NCBI RefSeq assembly: GCF_030034735.1
Contig: NZ_CP125370.1
Span: 5,689,001-5,753,000 of the forward strand
Length of the DNA: 64,000 bases
Direction: 5' to 3'
From: Paenibacillus sp. RC334
GTDB taxonomy: Bacteria > Bacillota > Bacilli > Paenibacillales > Paenibacillaceae
Below are positions 18,736-28,104 of this stretch, piece by piece. Each line of letters starts with the position of its first letter. Position 1 is the first letter of the stretch. Both the position numbers and the translations under genes were made by a program. The notes under the pieces are model-generated. The model did not search any database and was not told the DNA's origin. It worked only from the letters and a program-made list of their open reading frames with translations.

Positions 18736-19212
18736 GTGGACAAAAAGATGAACCTGCTCATGTTCAGCGGGGATTACGATAAGGCGATGGCTGGACTGAT
18801 TTTGGCGAATACGGCTCGGGAATTGGACGTGGACGTGACGATGTTTTTTGCGTTCTGGGGACTATTTCTGGTTCGTGATCCTGATAAAATGACGCTTGAG
18901 GACAAGACGATTTATGAAAAAATTATGGGCTGGATGACTCCAAAAGGACCTGAGCAGCTGCCGTTGTCCAAAATGAATTTTAGCGGTCTCGGCAAGCTGA
19001 TGCTGACAGAAATGATCGAAGATAACGAAGCCCCGAAGCTGATTCATTTCTTGAAGGGGGCACGGAAAAAGAACGTCAAATTTTATGCCTGCAAGCTATC
19101 GGTGGACATTATGGGTTTTAAACCCGAAGAATTCATACCTGAACTAGAAATTATCGAGGCCAAAACGTATCTCAAAGATGCGCTCGTATCCGATATGCAG
19201 CTGTTCATATAA
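18736..19212 (+). CDS. DsrE/DsrF-like sulfur relay family protein
   Basis: 158 residues, GTG start at 18736 behind GGAGG and GGAAGG. The fold signature MNLLMFSGDYDKAMAGLILANTA and the later FYACKLSVDIMGF with a conserved Cys match the DsrE/F/H-like group (COG2210 type), small proteins that carry persulfides or use a reactive Cys. The next gene on the same strand encodes a cysteine-desulfurase-like enzyme, although a terminator lies between them. Function inferred from fold and context only. Confidence 0.82.
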   Translation: MDKKMNLLMFSGDYDKAMAGLILANTARELDVDVTMFFAFWGLFLVRDPDKMTLEDKTIYEKIMGWMTPKGPEQLPLSKMNFSGLGKLMLTEMIEDNEAPKLIHFLKGARKKNVKFYACKLSVDIMGFKPEEFIPELEIIEAKTYLKDALVSDMQLFI

Positions 19213-19223
19213 GATGTACGCAC

Positions 19224-19257
19224 GCCTTGTCCGGCTTTCGGATGAGGCTTTTATTTT
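19224..19257 (+). terminator. Terminator after the DsrE-like gene
   Basis: Ten-pair stem (GCCTTGTCCG with CGGATGAGGC, two G-U pairs) and five-base loop, followed by TTTTATTTT. Confidence 0.75.
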
Positions 19258-19347
19258 GACAAAATGATGACATTCGCCTATTTTTCTTAACCCATTCGGG
19301 TCTTCCTACGTACCCTAGAACGACAGAACCACATGGGAGGCGCCCGT

Positions 19348-20856
19348 ATGCTCAAGGCTCGAATCGGAAGCAACAATAGTGCGTACCAGCCTTCTGGCGA
19401 GGCTTATTTCGCACGGTATCGGAAAGGTACGATTGGATATCGTCAAACCTTTGAATCTCCATACGGGCCAAAAAAGCTGGTGTATGCGGATTGGGCTGCC
19501 AGCGGTCGTCTGTATGGACCTATTGAGTCCAAAATAGCTAACCATTTCGGCCCTTTTGTGGCGAATACCCATACGGAGTCTAATTTGACAGGTACCCTGA
19601 TGACCCAAGCCTACGAAGAGGCAAAGCGAATCATTAAGAATCACGTTCATGCCAACGAACAAGACATCATTCTGTTTGCCGGGTCCGGTATGACAGGGGC
19701 AATAAATAAGCTTCAACGCATGCTGGGATTGAAAATACATGAAAAATTAAAGCATCACTACCCTATCGCTGAAAAAGAACGTCCCGTTATTTTTGTCACC
19801 CATATGGAGCATCACTCGAATCATATCTCCTGGGCTGAAACGATTGGAGACGTCGTGTGCATTCCTCCCGGTCCCGGTGGTACCGTTGATCCGGCAAATC
19901 TGGAACGTTTGCTGCTTCAATTCCGTCGTCGCCCTATCAAGATCGGCGCTTTTACAGCCTGTTCCAATGTTACGGGGTTTGAACCGCCGATTTATCAACT
20001 GTCCCGCAAAATGCATGAGCATGGCGGGGTGTGTTTCATTGATTTTTCCGCAAACGCCCCTTATGCCGAGATCAACATGCACCCCACAGAGCCGCTTGAA
20101 AGATTGGATGCTATTGTATTTTCTCCCCACAAATTTCTCGGCGGCCCCGGAACAAGCGGTGTTCTCATTATGGATTCGAAACTAAGCCTCAACCATGCCC
20201 CGGATCAGCCAGGAGGCGGTACGGTAAGCTGGACCAATCCTTGGGGTGGGTACGAATATAAAGACAATATCGAAGCACGCGAGGATGGGGGGACTCCTGC
20301 TTTTCTACAGGCCATACGAACGGCGCTCTGCATTCAACTGAAAGAACAGATGGGCCAAAACCGCATTTTGGAGCGCGAAAAGGAGTTAACGTCATCACTC
20401 TTAAAAGGGTTGAAAGGAATACCACACTTGCACGTTTTAGGTGGAAGAAGCCAAGAACGACTCGGAATCGTTTCTTTCGTTGTCGACCATATCCACTACA
20501 ATCTGATCGTAAAATTACTGAATGATCGGTTCGGAATTCAGGTCCGCGGCGGTTGCTCCTGTGCAGGAACGTATGGACACTATTTGCTGGGCATCGATCA
20601 ACAAACCTCTAATGAGATGTCAGACCTCATCCATGCGGGAGACTTATCGAGAAAACCCGGCTGGGTGCGCCTGTCCCTCCATCCCATGATGACGAATCAG
20701 GAAGTCTCCTATCTTACCTCTTCCATACGAGCGGTTGTAGGAAATATCATAGCGTGGCAAAAGGATTATACGTATCAGCCCGAATCCAACGAGTGGCGAT
20801 ATAGGTATGAACATAAAAAAATAGATGTCAGCAAATGGTTCAATTTTAGCGATTAA
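19348..20856 (+). CDS. Aminotransferase class V / cysteine desulfurase-like protein
   Basis: 502 residues from the ATG at 19348, seven bases after GGGAGG; an ATG at 19333 lies upstream of that site. The PLP-binding lysine is in FSPHKFLGGPGTSGVL, preceded by VCFIDFSANAPY and the SNVTG segment. A glycine- and cysteine-rich QVRGGCSCAGTYGHYLL near the C-terminus provides a candidate catalytic Cys as in SufS/IscS-like enzymes. It is longer than SufS because of N- and C-terminal extensions. It might deliver sulfur to the DsrE-like neighbour; that link is inference. Confidence 0.88.
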   Translation: MLKARIGSNNSAYQPSGEAYFARYRKGTIGYRQTFESPYGPKKLVYADWAASGRLYGPIESKIANHFGPFVANTHTESNLTGTLMTQAYEEAKRIIKNHVHANEQDIILFAGSGMTGAINKLQRMLGLKIHEKLKHHYPIAEKERPVIFVTHMEHHSNHISWAETIGDVVCIPPGPGGTVDPANLERLLLQFRRRPIKIGAFTACSNVTGFEPPIYQLSRKMHEHGGVCFIDFSANAPYAEINMHPTEPLERLDAIVFSPHKFLGGPGTSGVLIMDSKLSLNHAPDQPGGGTVSWTNPWGGYEYKDNIEAREDGGTPAFLQAIRTALCIQLKEQMGQNRILEREKELTSSLLKGLKGIPHLHVLGGRSQERLGIVSFVVDHIHYNLIVKLLNDRFGIQVRGGCSCAGTYGHYLLGIDQQTSNEMSDLIHAGDLSRKPGWVRLSLHPMMTNQEVSYLTSSIRAVVGNIIAWQKDYTYQPESNEWRYRYEHKKIDVSKWFNFSD

Positions 20857-20916
20857 GAAACCTTTGTCCAATCCCTTCTCTTAAGTGCCCTTTGTTGAAT
20901 ACTCGATAACTCTCAA

Positions 20917-20961
20917 AAAAGAAAGGAGCCACCTTGTACCAAAGGCCTGCTCCTTTCTTAT
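20917..20961. terminator. Bidirectional terminator
   Basis: Perfect 11-bp stem AAGAAAGGAGC / GCTCCTTTCTT between the convergent aminotransferase-like and LLM oxidoreductase genes. Confidence 0.8.
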
Positions 20962-20988
20962 TTATCCATCCATTTAGAAGAAAAACGT

Positions 20989-22041
20989 TTATTTACTCTC
21001 AGCTTCCCACTTGGATATCTCTTCGCGCACCCGTGGCGCTACCTCTGTTCCCAATAACTCAATGGCTCTCATGACATCCTCGTGCGGCATCGTGCCTACA
21101 GGTACGTGCAACAGAAAGCGTGTAATGCCTACCTGCTTACGCAGGTGAATGATTTTCTGAGCAACCGTATCGGGATCGCCTACATACAATGCACCTTCAA
21201 AGCTGCGTGCGGCATCGAAGCTGGAACGGGTGTAAGGACCCCATCCACGCTCACGCCCAAGGACGTTCATGCTTTGCTGGGTGGAAGGGAAAAACTTTTC
21301 CGCTGCAAGCTCGGTACTTTCCGCAATAAAACCATGCGAGTGGGATGCAACCGGAAGTAATGATGCATCATGACCTGCGTGCGTAGCGGCTTTTTTATAC
21401 AGCTCCACAAGCGGCGCAAACTGCACAGGACTACCGCCAATGATCGCCAGAACCAATGGTAACCCGAGCAAGCCCGCGCGAACCACAGATTCCTGATTGC
21501 CTCCGCTACCAATCCATACGGGCAACGGGTCCTGAACCGGACGTGGATACACGCCCAGATTATTGATCGCAGGCCGATGTCCACCTTTCCAGGTGACTTT
21601 TTCAGAATCCCGTATTTTCAATAACAGTTCGAGTTTTTCATCAAACAGTTCGTCATAGTTATCCAAATCATAGCCAAACAACGGGAACGATTCGATAAAA
21701 GAACCCCGGCCTGCCATAATCTCAGCTCGTCCATTCGAGATGCCGTCCAATGTGGCAAAATCCTGAAATACACGTACCGGATCATCCGAGGAAAGCACCG
21801 TAACCGCGCTGGTCAGCCGAATCCGCTGGGTCTGTGAAGCAGCAGCAGCTAGTATTACCGCAGGAGCAGATGCCGCATAGTCTTTACGATGATGCTCTCC
21901 CACGCCATATACATCCAGTCCTACCCGATCTGCAAGCACAATCTCCTCGACAACTTCACGTATTCGTTGTGCATGACTGATGACCTCACCCGTCTGTGTA
22001 TCCGGCGTTGTTTCTACAAATGTGCTGATACCTATCTCCAC
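20989..22041 (-). CDS. LLM-class flavin-dependent oxidoreductase
   Basis: 350 residues from the GTG at 22041, which follows AGGGGG and aligns with the start of the paralogue at 49965-51026. The luciferase-like TIM barrel is recognisable by [20 protein letters not shown] and the flavin-proximal [28 protein letters not shown] segment. Members oxidise a wide range of substrates with reduced FMN. An in-frame TTG at 22062 would add seven residues. No regulator is adjacent here, unlike the paralogue. Confidence 0.9.
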   Translation of the reverse strand: MEIGISTFVETTPDTQTGEVISHAQRIREVVEEIVLADRVGLDVYGVGEHHRKDYAASAPAVILAAAASQTQRIRLTSAVTVLSSDDPVRVFQDFATLDGISNGRAEIMAGRGSFIESFPLFGYDLDNYDELFDEKLELLLKIRDSEKVTWKGGHRPAINNLGVYPRPVQDPLPVWIGSGGNQESVVRAGLLGLPLVLAIIGGSPVQFAPLVELYKKAATHAGHDASLLPVASHSHGFIAESTELAAEKFFPSTQQSMNVLGRERGWGPYTRSSFDAARSFEGALYVGDPDTVAQKIIHLRKQVGITRFLLHVPVGTMPHEDVMRAIELLGTEVAPRVREEISKWEAESK

Positions 22042-22289
22042 TTGCCCTACCCCCTGCTTCAATGTCTCGTTCTCATCGGCTGCTTTGTGAGCAAACCATT
22101 TTAAAAACCGATATCTTTATTTTGAACCTTTTCCGCGTTTTTTTCAAGCTCTGCTTTCTAAATATGGAATCGGCTTAAGAGAACCTGAGGATTTTCCGCA
22201 GGAAACGAAATCTTTCTGTCGAATATTTTATGGAATAAAAGAGATTTCAATCCTCACAGCGTGAATACAACAAGGGGGCTCATACATCC

Positions 22290-23045
22290 ATGGCTTTTGT
22301 CATCAATAACCTAAAGGATAACAGCAATGTTGCCATCGCAGACCAATTAGGTGGATTTACCGTATTGGAATACATATCGGATTTAAGCTGCACCTCGGTT
22401 GCGGCTGCGGAAGCCAATTACTATATGAGCAAAAGTAACATGCGCCGCAAGCAGCTCATGATCGAAATCAACAATAGTGAAATTATGATGAAGGCGGGCG
22501 CCATGCAATATACGGTGGGCAGTATGGAGATGACTACCGGCGTAAAAGGCGTAGGGGGCTTAATGCGAAATTTGGTGTCCGGTGCTGTAACGGGAACAAG
22601 TGCCATCAAACCTCTCTATAAAGGCACGGGTACGATTATGCTGGAACCTACTTATAGTTACATTTGGCTCATTGATGTCGATAATGATCACATTGCTATC
22701 GAAGACGGCTTATTTTTAGCTTGTGAAACTACGCTGGACATATCCGTTGTTGCCCGTAGCAACCTTTCCTCGGCCGCTCTGGGTGGAGAAGGATTATTTA
22801 ATTTAAGCGCTCGGGGAAAAGGAGTTCTTGCCCTGCAAGCGCCTATCCCTTCCGAGGAAGCGGTCGTTATAGAATTGCAAAACGATGTGCTGAAGGTGGA
22901 TGGTAACTTTGCCCTCATGTGGTCCAATACCTTACAGTTCACCGTCGAGAAATCCGGGAAAACCAAAATGGGCTCGGCTGCTTCCGGCGAAGGGCTGGTC
23001 AATGTGTACAGGGGAACCGGAACCGTTTGGCTGGCACCGCTGTAA
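22290..23045 (+). CDS. AIM24-family protein
   Basis: 251 residues. Two beta-rich halves carry glycine-rich repeats typical of the TRAP-like AIM24 fold (AMQYTVGSMEMTTGVKG, YKGTGTIMLEPTYSYIWLI, GEGLFNLSARGKGVLALQAP, YRGTGTVWLAPL). The ATG at 22290 follows AAGGGGG. Bacterial AIM24 proteins have no assigned activity; the yeast homologue affects mitochondrial inner-membrane organisation. It is monocistronic with a terminator at 23060. Confidence 0.9.
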   Translation: MAFVINNLKDNSNVAIADQLGGFTVLEYISDLSCTSVAAAEANYYMSKSNMRRKQLMIEINNSEIMMKAGAMQYTVGSMEMTTGVKGVGGLMRNLVSGAVTGTSAIKPLYKGTGTIMLEPTYSYIWLIDVDNDHIAIEDGLFLACETTLDISVVARSNLSSAALGGEGLFNLSARGKGVLALQAPIPSEEAVVIELQNDVLKVDGNFALMWSNTLQFTVEKSGKTKMGSAASGEGLVNVYRGTGTVWLAPL

Positions 23046-23059
23046 ACGATGTATAATCC

Positions 23060-23087
23060 AAGGAGAAGCGCCTAGCTTCTCCTTTTC
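23060..23087 (+). terminator. Terminator of the AIM24 gene
   Basis: Perfect 10-bp stem AAGGAGAAGC / GCTTCTCCTT with a five-base loop, then TTCT. Confidence 0.85.
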
Positions 23088-23230
23088 TAAATCCTCATTG
23101 AACTGAAAAGTGTCTCTGAAATACGTTGAGATAAACAGCATATTTCTTTTTCCAATTCAAGTTTCAGGGCTGTTGCTGTTGGTCCATCTATGACTATGAT
23201 TCTACCTCCTGAAGCTGTCCGAATATAAAG

Positions 23231-23259
23231 AAAAACCCCTCTTATATCAAAGGGTTTTT
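23231..23259 (-). terminator. Terminator of the PhnA-like gene
   Basis: AAAAACCC / GGGTTTTT stem; on the minus strand the second arm ends in a T-run. It lies 44 bases after the PhnA-like stop. Confidence 0.7.
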
Positions 23260-23302
23260 CCAGTACAAACTCCAAACTCGTTGGGTTGCATTAACATAGC
23301 TT

Positions 23303-23644
23303 TTAGTTCTTTTTCACAAACTCCGATTTTAATTTCATCGCTCCGAAGCCATCAATTTTGCAATCAATATCATGATCGCCTTCCACCAGACGGATATTCT
23401 TTACTTTTGTGCCGATTTTCAGGACGGATGAGCTTCCTTTGACTTTAAGGTCTTTAATGACGGTTACAGAATCACCGTCCTGCAGAACGTTACCATTGGC
23501 ATCTTTGATGACTTTTACATCTTCATTGTTTGCTGCTTCTGATTCGGAAGACCACTCATGAGCGCATTCCGGGCAAATGAAAAGACTCCGATCCTCGTAC
23601 GTGTATTCTGAATTACATTCCGGGCAATTTGGCAAATTAGACAT
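23303..23644 (-). CDS. phnA: PhnA/YjdM zinc-ribbon domain protein
   Basis: 113 residues from the ATG at 23644 with GGAG upstream, exactly the usual PhnA length. The N-terminal zinc ribbon has two CxxC knuckles (NCPECNSEY and [10 protein letters not shown]). The C-terminal domain carries [14 protein letters not shown] and [18 protein letters not shown], the signature of the family. Despite the name (alkylphosphonate uptake operon protein), PhnA is not required for phosphonate use, and its biochemical role is unclear. Confidence 0.92.
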   Translation of the reverse strand: MSNLPNCPECNSEYTYEDRSLFICPECAHEWSSESEAANNEDVKVIKDANGNVLQDGDSVTVIKDLKVKGSSSVLKIGTKVKNIRLVEGDHDIDCKIDGFGAMKLKSEFVKKN

Positions 23645-23821
23645 ATTTGTATGTACTCCATTCATTATCAATTCTACACCTGTGATCGTCCTATGAAACA
23701 AACCTTGCTCCAAGCCCTCCTTGGAGTTCCTTACAAGTATATTGGATAATCAGCAACGATTCCACTAATAGAGGAAATTAGTTTAGGATTTCCCTTTCCT
23801 TTTGAAATGATTATGATGATT

Positions 23822-23860
23822 AAAAAAGGATGCCCGCCTTGTTAGGGTAGCATCCTTCAT
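23822..23860 (-). terminator. Terminator of the NmrA-like reductase gene
   Basis: AAGGATGC / GCATCCTT stem; on the minus strand the second arm runs into TTTTTTAATC. Confidence 0.75.
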
Positions 23861-23902
23861 CATGAGCAGAATCATATTTTGAAAATGTGCTCTACGGCGA
23901 TT

Positions 23903-24769
23903 TTATGCCTTTGTTTGCTCAACCAGCTCACGAATTCCTTGGCTAAGCGGCGTAAGCGGGCGTTTCAGAAGCTTCTCGAAATCGTTGCTTACAACATCCA
24001 AAGCTCCTTCACGAATCGCTTTTTGAATACCGACCACAATAGGGATTGCGGCTTCCGGTACGCCCGCACCAAGCATAATGTCGGCATACGCAGTATCGTC
24101 TACCTGCTGTACAGGCACATCCTTACCCAGCACCTCAGCAAGAATCGCCGCAAACTCTTCTTGGGTAATCGGCTTGCCTGAAAGCTCGTATATCGTATTC
24201 TCATGCCCTTCGCTGGACAAAACGACTGCCGCCGCTTGCGCATAATCTGCACGGGCAGCCCAACCTACTTTACCGGAACCTGCTGAGGTCAGCCAAGGAG
24301 CCCCGGCCAGCACGGATTGAATCGTGCCTGCTTCATTCTCAAGATACCAGTTATTACGCAGGAAGGAGTAAGGAATGCCCGATTCGCGAATGAACTCCTC
24401 CGTTATACGATGTACAGGTGCAAGGAACAGAGTGCTGTCAGCCGCATTGGCAGCGCTGGTATAAGCGATGAAGCCTACTCCCGCACGTACAGCAGCATCC
24501 ACAGCAGCCTTATGCTGGCGGATTCTCGTATCATTATCGCCGTCTGCGGATATAATCAGCAATCGGTCTACACCAGTAAACGCTTGGTCCAGCGTCTCCG
24601 GTTTATCAAAATCGCCAAGACGAACGTCAACGCCACGGGCACGCAAGTTTTCTGCTTTTTCCGGATTTCTCACGCTAACAATAAGGTCTTCTGCCGATAC
24701 GGATGCAAGCAACGCCTCTACCACGATGGAACCCAGTTGCCCGGTTGCTCCTGTTAATGCGATTTTCAT
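23903..24769 (-). CDS. NmrA-like NAD(P)-binding oxidoreductase (QOR2-type)
   Basis: 288 residues. The atypical SDR fold starts with the dinucleotide motif TGATGQLGSIVVEALL and continues with VSVRNPEKAENL (NADPH selection) and GVGFIAYTSAAN. The C-terminal half follows YtfG/QOR2, an NADPH:quinone oxidoreductase. The catalytic Tyr-Lys pair of classical SDRs is absent, as expected for this group. It is monocistronic. Confidence 0.9.
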   Translation of the reverse strand: MKIALTGATGQLGSIVVEALLASVSAEDLIVSVRNPEKAENLRARGVDVRLGDFDKPETLDQAFTGVDRLLIISADGDNDTRIRQHKAAVDAAVRAGVGFIAYTSAANAADSTLFLAPVHRITEEFIRESGIPYSFLRNNWYLENEAGTIQSVLAGAPWLTSAGSGKVGWAARADYAQAAAVVLSSEGHENTIYELSGKPITQEEFAAILAEVLGKDVPVQQVDDTAYADIMLGAGVPEAAIPIVVGIQKAIREGALDVVSNDFEKLLKRPLTPLSQGIRELVEQTKA

Positions 24770-24834
24770 ATGAAATCCTCCATTCAGATTTTATTTACCT
24801 TTCTATAGTAGCTATAAATATGATGCTTGTCTAA

Positions 24835-24936
24835 TTTGGAGTTGATGAAAACACAGCTGCTGTCAGCGAATTAAATGTTAGGCAGATTGATGCATTAAAG
24901 CGAATTGTTAAAGAGGTACGCGGGGCGTTTGAATAA
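24835..24936 (+). pseudogene. Short C-terminal gene relic
   Basis: A 33-codon stretch bounded by an in-frame TAA and a final TAA reads as coding (for example NVRQIDALKRIVKEVRGAFE) but has no start or ribosome binding site. It looks like the last helix of a lost gene; I do not recognise the family. Confidence 0.35.
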
Positions 24937-24960
24937 AAGGGGCGCTCGCGGCTCTCCAGC

Positions 24961-25503
24961 TTAGGATTGAGGCTCGTAGTCACTCAATTTTCCTTCATAA
25001 ATCAAATGCAGTCGGTCGCTTTGCCGAAAATCGTCCGGCGTAATAAGAGCGGGCAACTTGTTCCATATTTTTATGCCGGATCGCTGTAAAATTTCTGCAA
25101 CGAATTGCGAACAAAAATAGGAATTACTGAACTCGACGGGTTCTTTGAGTGCAATACCAATCAAACCCAGTAAGTTATACATATATTTTTGACGACTTCT
25201 GATAAAGACGTGTAGGACCCGTTTCATTTTCTCGACTTCACGCTCGGTTACTTGAAGCTCGTAGATGACACATGTTGTATTCGGAAATCTGCTGTATGTA
25301 CCTGTCTTAATATCCTCTTTCACGAAACCACCATCCAGAGGGTTATTAGGGGTCTTTCTCCCGAAGCTGTATAACTCCGAAAGTTCCCGGTTGAAGGAAA
25401 TGGAGGCGTGATTGTATGGTGCCCTCGTATAGCTCTTAATGACTCTCGTAAGAAACGTTCCCATATTCGTAAGTAAGATAAAGACGGATTGATCAGCTAC
25501 CAT
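24961..25503 (-). CDS. Permuted NlpC/P60-like (YiiX/YycO-type) hydrolase
   Basis: 180 residues. Catalytic residues of the circularly permuted papain-like fold are visible: His in APYNHASISF near the N-terminus and Cys in NSYFCSQFVAEIL toward the C-terminus, the order typical of YiiX/YycO-type proteins. There is no signal peptide, so the protein is probably cytoplasmic or membrane-associated. Substrates of such enzymes include lipid amides and peptide bonds. It is divergent from the CdsA-like gene. Confidence 0.78.
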   Translation of the reverse strand: MVADQSVFILLTNMGTFLTRVIKSYTRAPYNHASISFNRELSELYSFGRKTPNNPLDGGFVKEDIKTGTYSRFPNTTCVIYELQVTEREVEKMKRVLHVFIRSRQKYMYNLLGLIGIALKEPVEFSNSYFCSQFVAEILQRSGIKIWNKLPALITPDDFRQSDRLHLIYEGKLSDYEPQS

Positions 25504-25600
25504 TTACAAAATTTCTCCTTATCAAGTTTGGGTTATTCCTTCATAATAACATAGGAATCCTATAATGGACTCCTACCTCGCGATAAGTTGGTGATTGGCA

Positions 25601-26515
25601 ATGGACAGCTCGCTATTAACGTTAATCCTTATTTTCACAGCCTTATTGGCTATCCAATTGATTTATGTTGTGATCGTCAAAACACAGCCCAACAAAGACT
25701 ATGCAGCCATCGGACTTCGCATCAAAACCTGGTGGGGCATGTTCTTTATCTTTTGCTTGGCAACTCTTTTTAATCCGATTGTTTCACTGCTTTCCCTGAT
25801 GGCACTCACTTTCTTTGCGCTGAAAGAATATTTCTCCATGATCAAATCCAGAAAAGCCGATCGCAGACTTTTTTTGTGGGCGTACTTGGCGATTCCTGTG
25901 CAGTTTTATTGGATTTATATCGGGTGGTACGGGATGTTTATTGTCTTTATCCCTATTTATGTATTCTTGCTCCTGCCGCTCCCGCGATTGATTAACAAAG
26001 GAACGGTCGGTTTTCTGCGCAGTGTCAGCTCAACCCAGTGGGGGCTTATGCTGATGGTTTTCGGGCTTAGTCACTTGGCCTACTTTCAATTCGCTACACC
26101 GCAATACGGGGCGAAACTCGTACTTTTTCTAGTGGTATTGACACAACTCAATGATGTTGCACACTATCTGGCATCTCTCTATTTCGGTAAGCGGAAAGTC
26201 GTCCCAACCTCCAACCCGAATTTAACTTGGGAAGGCTTTGCATTCGCGTTTATCGTGACGATAGGAGCTTCGTATCTGATCTATCCCTACCTGACGCCAT
26301 TTGACCTGAAATTTGGAATTATTTTCGGCATGCTGATCAGCTTGAGCGGTTTCTTCGGCAGCTTAACGGTTTCCGTGCTGAAGCGGGATTTATTAATCGG
26401 CGATGATGACAAGTTCGATGCTTTGAAAAAAAGCTACTTAAGCCGGGTCGATAGTTTGACCTACACCTCGCCCGTCTTTTTTCATGTAATCCGTTATTTT
26501 TTTGACTTTATGTAG
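25601..26515 (+). CDS. CdsA-like phosphatidate cytidylyltransferase family protein
   Basis: 304 residues, probable ATG at 25601 with a weak site (TTGGTGATTGG). Eight hydrophobic helices are followed by the CTP-transferase signature region SVLKRDLLIGDDDKFDALKKSYLSRVDSLTYTSP (here in the form SVLKRDLLIGD...LSRVDSL), which parallels the classic S-x2-KR-x2-K-D-x4-PGHGG-x2-DR-x-D of CdsA but with GHGG replaced. It may activate a lipid phosphate other than phosphatidate. A chromosomal essential cdsA is expected elsewhere. Confidence 0.85.
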   Translation: MDSSLLTLILIFTALLAIQLIYVVIVKTQPNKDYAAIGLRIKTWWGMFFIFCLATLFNPIVSLLSLMALTFFALKEYFSMIKSRKADRRLFLWAYLAIPVQFYWIYIGWYGMFIVFIPIYVFLLLPLPRLINKGTVGFLRSVSSTQWGLMLMVFGLSHLAYFQFATPQYGAKLVLFLVVLTQLNDVAHYLASLYFGKRKVVPTSNPNLTWEGFAFAFIVTIGASYLIYPYLTPFDLKFGIIFGMLISLSGFFGSLTVSVLKRDLLIGDDDKFDALKKSYLSRVDSLTYTSPVFFHVIRYFFDFM

Positions 26516-26575
26516 CAATTACATTGCTCAAACCTCGTATGAATAGTGATCATGGAACACGATATCTTGCTATGA

Positions 26576-26614
26576 AAAGGGCATCCTATCCTCACTTAAG
26601 GATAGGATGCTTTT
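26576..26614. terminator. Bidirectional terminator
   Basis: Perfect 10-bp stem GCATCCTATC / GATAGGATGC, flanked by AAAAGG and CTTTTG, between convergent genes. Confidence 0.8.
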
Positions 26615-26621
26615 GCGTGTA

Positions 26622-27995
26622 CTACCGTTGCAGGGCATTCCTAATCCTGCTAACCCCTTCACGAATTTCGTTTTCCTTTAGATGCCCGTAGCCCATTAGC
26701 AGTCGGTTTCCTTCGAGCTGTGCTGCAAATACATTTTCGCTACGGAGATGTTCTAGCAGATTCTCTCGGAGTGGGAACTGAAACTCTGCTACCAAATGTA
26801 AACCAGCTGATCGGCCACATACCCGGTATTGCCCTGTAAAATGCTGCTCCAGGCTATCAAGCAGGACCTGACGACGCTTGGCGTACACTTTTTTCATCTT
26901 ATGTACATGCTTATGAAGGAGTCGCTTCCTGATATACCGACTCAACACAATTTGCTCCAAGCTCGCCGTCTGGTAATCCGCCAGTTGCTTTAAACGGATA
27001 AAATCAGCGACTCGTGATGGGGGAAGAACAATATAGCCGATCCGCAGTGCGGGGAACAAAATTTTGCTAAACGTCCCGACATATAGCACCCGGTCTGGGT
27101 CCAGACTCTGCAAGGAGTGGACAGGCGCCCCATCATACCGGAACTCACTGTCATAATCATCTTCGAGCAGAAGGCATCCTGTCCGGGCTGCATACTGGAT
27201 AAGCTCGATCCGCCTTTGGATCGGCAAGATACCTCCCAGCGGGAACTGGTGCGAGGGTGTAAGATATGCCAGCTTGGGGTGTTTCTTTTGCGGCAGATCG
27301 GCTGTTATAACTCCCGAATCATCAACAGGCATGCTCCGCAGTGTGGCCCCTGTAGCCGACAGAATGCTTTTTAAATCTTCATTTGTCGGTTCCTCTACCA
27401 GAGCTTCGTCCCCAACTGACAGCAACAGACGGGTGACAAGCTGAATCGCTTGTACTGCTCCGCTAGTGATTACAATATGTTCCGGTCTGGCTTTCACTCC
27501 CCTGGTGTGAACCAAATAGTCGGCCAGCTCCCTTCGTAACTCAGGCTCTCCAGCAGGGTCGCCATAACCCAGTGCCAGATCAGGAGCCTCTTTGCATACG
27601 CTCTGAAGCAAGTCGGCCCATGATTTGCGCGGAAATAATTCCAATGCGGGGAGGCCTGTCCGGAAGGAAATTACCGACACCTCATTTGAATATGGAGTAT
27701 CCATTGCAGACACAGACGCCTCGATAGGCGGTGCGGATACATAACCTGGAAGAACGGCCCCCTCGGCTACATAGGTACCTGAACCCGGGCGCGCAATGGC
27801 TAAGCCTTCGGCTAGCAGCATTTCATAAGCTTCGAGAATAACATTCCGGGAAACGTTCAACTGTAAGGCCAGCACCCGGGTCGAAGGAAGTTTATATCCT
27901 GCTTGCAGTTCTCCGGCTAAAATACGGTCCCGTATCGCTTGATACACCTGACGCAGCATCGGAACTGTCACATTCTTATCGATAGATACCCACAT
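26622..27995 (-). CDS. MocR/PdxR-family transcriptional regulator
   Basis: 457 residues from the ATG at 27995 behind GAGGGGG; an in-frame start at 28010 lies upstream of that site. The N-terminal GntR winged helix (LAGELQAGYKLPSTRVLALQLNVSRNVILEAYEML) is joined by a linker to a fold-type I aminotransferase domain with the PLP lysine in VLYVGTFSKILFPALRIGY. Such proteins regulate divergent genes through PLP or amino-acid ligands. The divergent EamA exporter 110 bp away is the likely target. Confidence 0.92.
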   Translation of the reverse strand: MWVSIDKNVTVPMLRQVYQAIRDRILAGELQAGYKLPSTRVLALQLNVSRNVILEAYEMLLAEGLAIARPGSGTYVAEGAVLPGYVSAPPIEASVSAMDTPYSNEVSVISFRTGLPALELFPRKSWADLLQSVCKEAPDLALGYGDPAGEPELRRELADYLVHTRGVKARPEHIVITSGAVQAIQLVTRLLLSVGDEALVEEPTNEDLKSILSATGATLRSMPVDDSGVITADLPQKKHPKLAYLTPSHQFPLGGILPIQRRIELIQYAARTGCLLLEDDYDSEFRYDGAPVHSLQSLDPDRVLYVGTFSKILFPALRIGYIVLPPSRVADFIRLKQLADYQTASLEQIVLSRYIRKRLLHKHVHKMKKVYAKRRQVLLDSLEQHFTGQYRVCGRSAGLHLVAEFQFPLRENLLEHLRSENVFAAQLEGNRLLMGYGHLKENEIREGVSRIRNALQR

Positions 27996-28064
27996 AGGCT
28001 GCCCCCTCAAGCGGTACTGTCAAAAACCTCTTCAACTGGATCTACAAGTGCCCAGTTTCTATTG

Positions 28065-28089
28065 GTACAGTATATATCAATATCTGTAC
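28065..28089. promoter_or_regulatory. Candidate MocR operator
   Basis: Inverted repeat GTACAG (28065-28070) / CTGTAC (28084-28089) centred in the 109-bp divergent region between the MocR-type regulator and the EamA exporter. Confidence 0.5.
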
Positions 28090-28104
28090 AAGAGGTGAGA
28101 TGAA

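Noticed and set aside
23087-23275. 62-codon minus-strand ORF
   Set aside because: Its start region contains the terminator of the PhnA-like gene and there is no ribosome binding site at the TTG start.
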